Below are positions 59,559 through 64,000 of a stretch of DNA of 64,000 nucleotides, in pieces. The stretch comes from Pseudochelatococcus contaminans (GTDB lineage Bacteria > Pseudomonadota > Alphaproteobacteria > Rhizobiales > Beijerinckiaceae). The translations under genes and the position numbers were made by a program. Numbering within the stretch: position 1 is the first letter of the stretch; every line of letters starts with the position of its first letter. The notes beneath the pieces were generated by a model that was not told the DNA's origin, ran no database searches, and worked only from the letters and a program-made list of their open reading frames with translations. Where the stretch lies: assembly GCF_014195635.1 (NCBI RefSeq), contig NZ_JACICC010000005.1, positions 248,001 to 312,000 of the forward strand, in the 5' to 3' direction.

Positions 59559-60479
59559 TCAGCTCCCATCGGGTTGAAACTGGCGATACAGGTCCAAAGC
59601 ATCCTGTATCGCGGCGATTGTTTCGGGAGAGCGGACTATCTCCAAAAGTGCGGTCGAAGGCGTCGATTTCAGCTCATTTCTGATCGTAGCCAACCCAACA
59701 GCGGCATCCGTGCCTTCACCTGTGACTTCAACCGCCCGAATGTCGGGAATCCGAGCAAAATAGGTTGCGAGGGATTGCGGAAGGACGGTGGCATATCGCC
59801 CACTCGCTATATGGGCGGTGAGAACATCGACATTGTTGGTCCTGATCGTCTTTGCGGCACAGTGCCCGAGTCTGGAGTGCGCGGCTTTGGGTAGCGCGCA
59901 GTCCAAGATGCACTGGGGCAGATTTGCGACATCATCCCATGAGACCTGTCGCGGCAACGGGTCTCTGGTCGCTTGGAATATGACGATCTGCTCTCGGTAT
60001 AGAAGGTGAGTATCGAAGTCCTCCTCTGTTACGTCTTCGAGATAGACCAGCGCCATGTCTATTTCATGCGCCAGCAAGGCTTTGGTCAGCGACGAGAGCT
60101 GGGTCGCGCGAATGGATTGTTCAAGAAGAGGCATCCTTTCAGCGAGGGCCAAGCTGAGGATCGGCGCCACCACCGACGCACTCGACAGGAGGCCTAAGCG
60201 GAATTGCCCTTCAAGCCCACGTTTGAGAGCCGAAATGTCGCGCTCCAGCCCCTCGCAGTTGCTCTCGATCTTCTTTGCCCAAGCCAGCACGGTCTCACCT
60301 TCCAAGGTGAGGCCGTCATAGCGCCGACCATGCCGCACGATCTCGACGCCCAAGTCTTGCTCGAGCTGCTTGATGCCGGCGGAAAGCGTGGGCTGCGATA
60401 CGTTGCAACTCTTGGCCGCTCTGCCGAAGTGCCCCTCGCGATACAACGCAAGCAGGTATCCAAAATTTCTCACGATCAT
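59559..60479 (-). CDS. LysR-family transcriptional regulator
   Basis: 306 residues. Helix-turn-helix FGRAAKSCNVSQPTLSAGIKQLEQ (in two parts), start MIVRNFGYLLALYREGH; effector domain follows from residue about 92 (FRLGLLSSASVVAPILSLAL). LysR proteins of this kind are often found next to formate or formaldehyde dehydrogenase genes. Probable target: the SDR and/or fdhA promoter region at 58436-58835. Confidence 0.84.
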   Translation of the reverse strand: MIVRNFGYLLALYREGHFGRAAKSCNVSQPTLSAGIKQLEQDLGVEIVRHGRRYDGLTLEGETVLAWAKKIESNCEGLERDISALKRGLEGQFRLGLLSSASVVAPILSLALAERMPLLEQSIRATQLSSLTKALLAHEIDMALVYLEDVTEEDFDTHLLYREQIVIFQATRDPLPRQVSWDDVANLPQCILDCALPKAAHSRLGHCAAKTIRTNNVDVLTAHIASGRYATVLPQSLATYFARIPDIRAVEVTGEGTDAAVGLATIRNELKSTPSTALLEIVRSPETIAAIQDALDLYRQFQPDGS

Positions 60480-60641
60480 AGATCGCCTCCTATGCTAGAA
60501 CGGCGAGGAGAGCACCCGTTGTCAAACTCAAAACGCCTTCGCAGAATCAGTCGATCTGTTGCGGGGCTGGACGTCTCAAGCATCTGATGAACAAAGAAAA
60601 ATACTGATGTAAGAAGCGCGTTTCGTAACGACAGGGATGCG

Positions 60642-60932
60642 CTATTTGAGATAGGTTCGTAAGATCTTCATCACACCTTCAAGGTCTTCATCGTAATCAG
60701 TGGCCTTTGGAGCGGCTTTGGACTTGATCCGTGGATCAAAGGTCTCCCGAAGATGGCTCTCCATCACTTCCGCCATCAAGCCGTTGGTCGCGCCACGCAT
60801 CGCCACGATCTGCTGAAGCAACGCTGCGCAGCTGGCCCCAGCTTGGATCGCACGCTCAAGCGCTTCGGCTTGGCCCCTGATACGACGAATGCGAGTGACG
60901 GCCCGACTTTTCTCTTCTGGTGTGTATGGCAT
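60642..60932 (-). CDS. frmR: FrmR, formaldehyde-sensing CsoR/RcnR-family repressor
   Basis: 96 residues from ATG 60930-60932 (AGGAAG upstream), giving the family start MPYTPEEKSRAVTRIRRIRG. Pro2 and Cys35, the pair that formaldehyde crosslinks in E. coli FrmR, are both present, as is His60 (EVMESH). LLQQIVAMRGATNGLMAEVM is the tetramer core. All-helical DNA-binding repressor, released by formaldehyde. Its own upstream region has a matching operator at 60959-60974. Confidence 0.93.
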   Translation of the reverse strand: MPYTPEEKSRAVTRIRRIRGQAEALERAIQAGASCAALLQQIVAMRGATNGLMAEVMESHLRETFDPRIKSKAAPKATDYDEDLEGVMKILRTYLK

Positions 60933-60958
60933 CAAATCTTCCTGTTCGGCGCTGAGGC

Positions 60959-60974
60959 ATACTATACAGGAGAT
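60959..60974 (-). promoter_or_regulatory. FrmR-type operator upstream of frmR
   Basis: On the minus strand ATCTCCTGTATAGTAT; it lies 27-42 bases before the frmR ATG, where the promoter must be. It shares CTCC-N5/6-AGTAT with the adhC site and CTCCTG-N3-AGTAT exactly with the site at 61543. Autoregulation is expected for this family. The gap on to ybiI (60975-61193) shows only a small stem CGACGGT/ACCGTCG at 61116-61131. Confidence 0.55.
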
Positions 60975-61193
60975 ATGTTCATCCATGTGTGATGTCCACG
61001 CCTTTATCGGGTGGACGCCGACTTCCCGCCGCGAGGCCTTTGGATGCGGCCAAGCCAGAGGACCGGTCTTGTGCCTTCGTGCGCGGATTCTGATCGGCTT
61101 TCAGGCCACTAGGAACGACGGTTGACCGTCGAACGAAGATGACGACTCACGTCCACTCCGAAGCAAGCTTAAGAGCCGATCTGCACCTGCCAT

Positions 61194-61457
61194 TCAACGC
61201 AGTTGGCTATCCTTGTTGCCCCGGCGGTTGATCGCGGAGAACGTTGGTCGCTTATCGCGTTCGCCTTGGCAAGCAATACATGTCCTGACTGATGGAATGG
61301 CTTGGCGACGTCGCAGCGGGATCTCTTCTCCACACACCTCACATTCGAGGGTGCCGTCTCCCAAAGGAAGTCGAGAACGTGCCGCTGAGAGCGCATCCCT
61401 TACAGTAGCGTCAATCTGGTCCTGAACCCCGCCTTCGGGTCCCCATCCGTTCGCCAT
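61194..61457 (-). CDS. DksA/TraR C4-type zinc finger protein, YbiI-like
   Basis: 87 residues from ATG 61455-61457 (GGAG upstream): MANGWGPEGGVQDQIDATVR. Zinc motif CEVCGEEIPLRRRQAIPSVR followed by CIACQ, and the ending NRRGNKDSQLR, which matches the E. coli YbiI end closely. Too short to carry the DksA coiled coil, so an RNA-polymerase secondary-channel role is uncertain. Two genes away from frmR on the same strand. Confidence 0.88.
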   Translation of the reverse strand: MANGWGPEGGVQDQIDATVRDALSAARSRLPLGDGTLECEVCGEEIPLRRRQAIPSVRTCIACQGERDKRPTFSAINRRGNKDSQLR

Positions 61458-61542
61458 TTCCGGCTCCTTCAAAGCGCATGCGAGGTCAAATGGTTACATG
61501 GGCGCACGAGGCCCAAATATCCCAGCTACGCACATTTAGGAA

Positions 61543-61558
61543 TACTCCTGCCCAGTAT
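61543..61558 (+). promoter_or_regulatory. FrmR-type operator between ybiI-like gene and rarA
   Basis: TACTCCTGCCCAGTAT on the plus strand, 16 bp, equal to the adhC site outside its centre. It lies 86 bp before the ybiI-like ATG (minus) and 230 bp before rarA (plus), so it could act on either. Palindromic character is weak; similarity to the other two sites is the evidence. Confidence 0.5.
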
Positions 61559-61683
61559 CAAGGGCTATGACAGTTGCCTGCTCGATCCCTCCAGCGGAGG
61601 TCGCCTTCCGCAGCGCTGTCGGGCGGTCTCTCGGCGATGAGCGCTCCGAACGGATGAGATTCGAATGTTGCGCCCTGGAGTGC

Positions 61684-61712
61684 GTATACGGTATAGTAGG
61701 ACCGAGTATAAT
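61684..61712 (+). promoter_or_regulatory. Promoter candidate for rarA with overlapping palindrome-like element
   Basis: A perfect -10 TATAAT (61707-61712) about 75 bp before the rarA start; the -35 is poor. The bases around it, GTATAGTAGGACCGAGTATA, share GTATA-S-TAGG with the adhC operator, so this may be a fourth, weaker FrmR-type site. Confidence 0.35.
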
Positions 61713-61785
61713 CATTATTGGCTGGTGGATTCGGTTTGGCGTGGGAACGCTGCGCCATTCGATGCAATGACCCCATGAGGCGATC

Positions 61786-63099
61786 TTGACTGATTTGTTC
61801 ACGACAAAGCCCAGACCGCCTTTGGCAGAACTCCTGCGCCCCGGATCTCTCGATGAATTCGTGGGGCAGCGGCATCTGCTGGGTCCGGGAAAACCACTGC
61901 GCCTCGCCTTCGAGTCCGGCAGGTTGCACTCGTTCATCCTCTGGGGACCGCCAGGTGTGGGCAAGACCACTTTGGGGCGCCTGGCGGCACGCGCGACCGA
62001 CAGCCGATTCATCGCCATCTCGGCCGTGCTTGCCGGGGTGAAGGACATTCGGCAGGCCATCGACGAGGCCCAGGCTGAACTGGACAACCATGGTCGATCG
62101 ACAGTGCTTTTCGTCGATGAGATCCATCGTTTCAACAAGGCGCAGCAGGACGCCTTGCTGCCCCATGTCGAGTCGGGGCTCCTGACCCTGGTGGGGGGAA
62201 CCACCGAGCATCCCGGGTTGGCGGTGAATTCCGCACTGCTCTCACGCGCACAGGTCTATACCCTCGAACCGCTATCCGGCGACGAGTTGAACCAGCTCTA
62301 CGAACGCGCCCTGCCGCATCTTCGGGGCGTCACGTTGGATGCGGACGCACTGGACCTGCTCAAGGGCTTCGCAGATGGCGATGGCAGGCGTTTCCTCAAT
62401 CTGCTTGAGCAGGTGACGAATGCTGCGTCGGGCGCTGGCAAGGCTGTGGTCGATGGCGAGTTCGCCAGGCTGTCCACCAGCCCATCACTGCGCAGGTTCG
62501 ACAAGGGCGGCGACGAGTTCTACTGGCAGCTCTCGGCCTTCCACAAGTCGCTGCGGGGCTCCGACCCCGATGCAGCCTTGTATTGGCTGGCCCGCATCCT
62601 CGACGGCAGCGGCGACGTGAGCCAGGTGACCCGCCGCATGATAGTGATGGCCAGCGAAGACATCGGCAATGCCGACCCGCAGGCGCTGCAACTGGCACTC
62701 AACGCCGCGCTGGCCTACGACAGGCTGGGCTTGCCAGAGGGCGAGATACCGCTGGCGCAGGCGGTGACTTACCTCGCCCTCGCCCCCAAGTCGAATGCCG
62801 CCTATGCCGCCTGGGACCAGGCCAAGGCATTCGTCAAGCGCAGCGGCTCCCAGCCTGTTCCCCTCCATCTTCGCAATGCACCGACGAAGCTGATGAAGCA
62901 GATGGGGTATCACGAAGGCTACCGCTATGCCCATGACGAGCCCAGCGGCTATGCCGCCGGGCAAACCTATTTTCCCGAGGGCGTAGCGCGGCCGGGCTGG
63001 TACCAGCCAACCGACAGAGGCGTCGAGCGCAGGCTGGGAGAAAGGCTTGCTTGGCTGCGCTCGCTCGATGACGCAACGCCGCCAAGCGGGGACGCTTGA
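61786..63099 (+). CDS. rarA: RarA/MgsA, replication-associated recombination ATPase
   Basis: 437 residues from TTG 61786 (GAGG upstream). AAA+ module: Walker A ILWGPPGVGKTTLGRLAAR, Walker B TVLFVDEIHRFNKAQQDALL, sensor 1 VGGTTEHPGLAVNSALLSR, then the tetramerisation domain (DPDAALYWLARILDGSGDVS; MIVMASEDIGNADPQALQLA) and C-terminal QMGYHEGYRYAHDEPSG. Complete. Acts at stalled forks. Likely an extra copy beside a housekeeping rarA outside the window. Confidence 0.92.
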   Translation: MTDLFTTKPRPPLAELLRPGSLDEFVGQRHLLGPGKPLRLAFESGRLHSFILWGPPGVGKTTLGRLAARATDSRFIAISAVLAGVKDIRQAIDEAQAELDNHGRSTVLFVDEIHRFNKAQQDALLPHVESGLLTLVGGTTEHPGLAVNSALLSRAQVYTLEPLSGDELNQLYERALPHLRGVTLDADALDLLKGFADGDGRRFLNLLEQVTNAASGAGKAVVDGEFARLSTSPSLRRFDKGGDEFYWQLSAFHKSLRGSDPDAALYWLARILDGSGDVSQVTRRMIVMASEDIGNADPQALQLALNAALAYDRLGLPEGEIPLAQAVTYLALAPKSNAAYAAWDQAKAFVKRSGSQPVPLHLRNAPTKLMKQMGYHEGYRYAHDEPSGYAAGQTYFPEGVARPGWYQPTDRGVERRLGERLAWLRSLDDATPPSGDA

Positions 63100-63153
63100 C
63101 CGATCTCCCCCGAAATCGGCTCATCGCTACCGCACGAATTACAGGACAAGAAC

Positions 63154-64000
63154 ATGCCAGACTCTTCTTTCGGTGAATCCACGGCGAATATCAGACGGAG
63201 ACGAGTTGCCCACTATCTGCGCACGGAGCCTGGTGCTGCGGTGTTGCTGGTGATCGTCACGGTCGTGGCGCTCGTGTGGGCAAACTCGCCGCTGTCCGAC
63301 GCTTACTTTGCGTTGTGGCACCTGGATGTCGGGTTCAATTTCGGCCCGTTCGGCCTGCACATGGATCTGCATCACTGGGTCAACGACGGCCTGATGGTCG
63401 TCTTCTTCTTCCTGATCGGCCTGGAGGTGCGTCAGGAGTTTGCCCACGGATCTCTCCGGGACCGCAGCCGTGCCCGTCTCGCTCTGATCGCAGGGGTCGC
63501 GGGTGTCGTGCTTCCCGCACTGGTGTATGTCCTGATCGTGGGGCTGGCCGGAAGTGAGGGCCTGCATGGGTGGGGTGCGGTGGTCGGCACCGATACGGCG
63601 TTCATGCTGGGCACCCTGGCGATCGTCGGTCCGCGACTATCCGGTCAGCTGCGCGTGTTCTTGCTCACCCTGACCGTGGTCGACGACTTTCTCGCCGTGT
63701 CCATCATCGGCATCGTCTACAGCGAGGAGATCCGGATCGTCCCGCTGCTAATCGCCCTCGCCAGTCTCGTCGGGTTGTGGTTGCTAGGCCGCACCCGCCA
63801 GTGGCGGGCAACGCCGTATGTGCTGATCGTGATCGGGCTGTGGTTCGCAACCGTGTATTCCGGCATCCATGCCTCCCTTGCTGGGATGGCCGCGGGGCTC
63901 CTGATCCCTGCCTACGCGACACAGCGTCACAAGGTCGTCGCGGCAAGACAGCTGTTCCGAGATTTCTGGCAGTCTCCGAGTGCCGCATCGGCCCACGCGG
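63154..64000 (+). CDS. nhaA: Na+/H+ antiporter NhaA (3' end outside window)
   Basis: 282 codons to the edge, open throughout. Start ATG 63154 (AGGACAAG upstream): MPDSSFGESTANIRRRRVAH. Family blocks: PGAAVLLVIVTVVALVWANS, HHWVNDGLMVVFFFLIGLEV, AVVGTDTAFMLGTLAIVGPR and LLTLTVVDDFLAVSIIGIVY with the ion-binding Asp pair (DD). The variant VVDDFLAVSIIGIVYSEEIR resembles the actinobacterial NhaA branch as I recall it more than the E. coli AIIDDLGA type; some members of that branch carry a C-terminal thioredoxin-like domain, which would be outside this window. Confidence 0.9.
   Translation, partial: MPDSSFGESTANIRRRRVAHYLRTEPGAAVLLVIVTVVALVWANSPLSDAYFALWHLDVGFNFGPFGLHMDLHHWVNDGLMVVFFFLIGLEVRQEFAHGSLRDRSRARLALIAGVAGVVLPALVYVLIVGLAGSEGLHGWGAVVGTDTAFMLGTLAIVGPRLSGQLRVFLLTLTVVDDFLAVSIIGIVYSEEIRIVPLLIALASLVGLWLLGRTRQWRATPYVLIVIGLWFATVYSGIHASLAGMAAGLLIPAYATQRHKVVAARQLFRDFWQSPSAASAHA

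Noticed and set aside
61567-61770. 67-codon ORF after the FrmR-like site, before rarA
   Set aside because: It has a plausible AAGG start, but the composition is odd, no domain is recognised, and the rarA promoter lies inside it. Probably leader DNA.

Overview
The window looks like chromosomal DNA from an alphaproteobacterium of the order Hyphomicrobiales, probably the Brucellaceae/Ochrobactrum neighbourhood. That placement is inferred from gene content and order (thiL, then nusB-ribH-ribE-ribD-nrdR-glyA; ftsE-ftsX-ydcF-plsC-DUF2125; tyrA-hisC-chorismate mutase facing metX-metW), not from a search. Three zones stand out: a nutrient-scavenging accessory zone (1-26.2 kb), a conserved core (27.5-47.5 kb), and a stress or formaldehyde island (about 47.6 kb to beyond the right edge).

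Zone 1a (1-11.7 kb) is sulfur-source scavenging. On the minus strand lie a SsuA-type binding protein, two SsuC-type permeases (one cut by the edge) and an AtsK/TauD-type dioxygenase. A divergent LysR regulator follows, then a tight plus-strand operon: a fumarate-reductase-like flavoprotein, a 2[4Fe-4S] ferredoxin, a complete SsuABC-like transporter and a YtcJ-type amidohydrolase. I cannot assign a substrate to this second operon.

Zone 1b (11.8-26.2 kb) is pyrimidine nitrogen scavenging: rutR, rutA-rutB-rutC-rutF-rutD and a cytosine deaminase (codA). They are flanked by an NMT1/THI5-type ABC transporter (divergent) and a BMP-type nucleoside ABC transporter (downstream). rutE and rutG are absent. 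Both sides of the rutR intergenic regions carry sigma-54 -24/-12 promoter matches, and two RutR-like boxes lie just past the rutR stop codon. The zone ends in an AT-rich stretch with ORF fragments that abuts the 3' end of a tRNA-Lys gene.

Zone 2 (27.5-47.5 kb) is housekeeping: thiamine phosphate kinase, riboflavin synthesis, NrdR, serine hydroxymethyltransferase, a YcbB-like L,D-transpeptidase, magnesium-type HemB, FtsEX, lipid acyltransfer, tyrosine/phenylalanine synthesis and methionine synthesis.

Zone 3 (from about 47.6 kb) begins with a broken tRNA-Arg(CCG) followed by a second, intact tRNA-Arg(CCG) with a different anticodon stem, as expected if an incoming element replaced the host tRNA. 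Then come a LysR regulator, DUF488, a second-type UvrB, DUF3422, NDH-2, S-formylglutathione hydrolase, a VOC protein, glutathione-dependent formaldehyde dehydrogenase, a glutathione-independent formaldehyde dehydrogenase homologue, an SDR, a LysR regulator, FrmR, a YbiI-type zinc finger, RarA and an NhaA antiporter running off the edge. FrmR keeps Pro2 and Cys35. Three related 16-bp sites (at adhC, frmR and between ybiI and rarA) suggest a shared FrmR regulon. All GC remarks are by eye; no search or computation was run.
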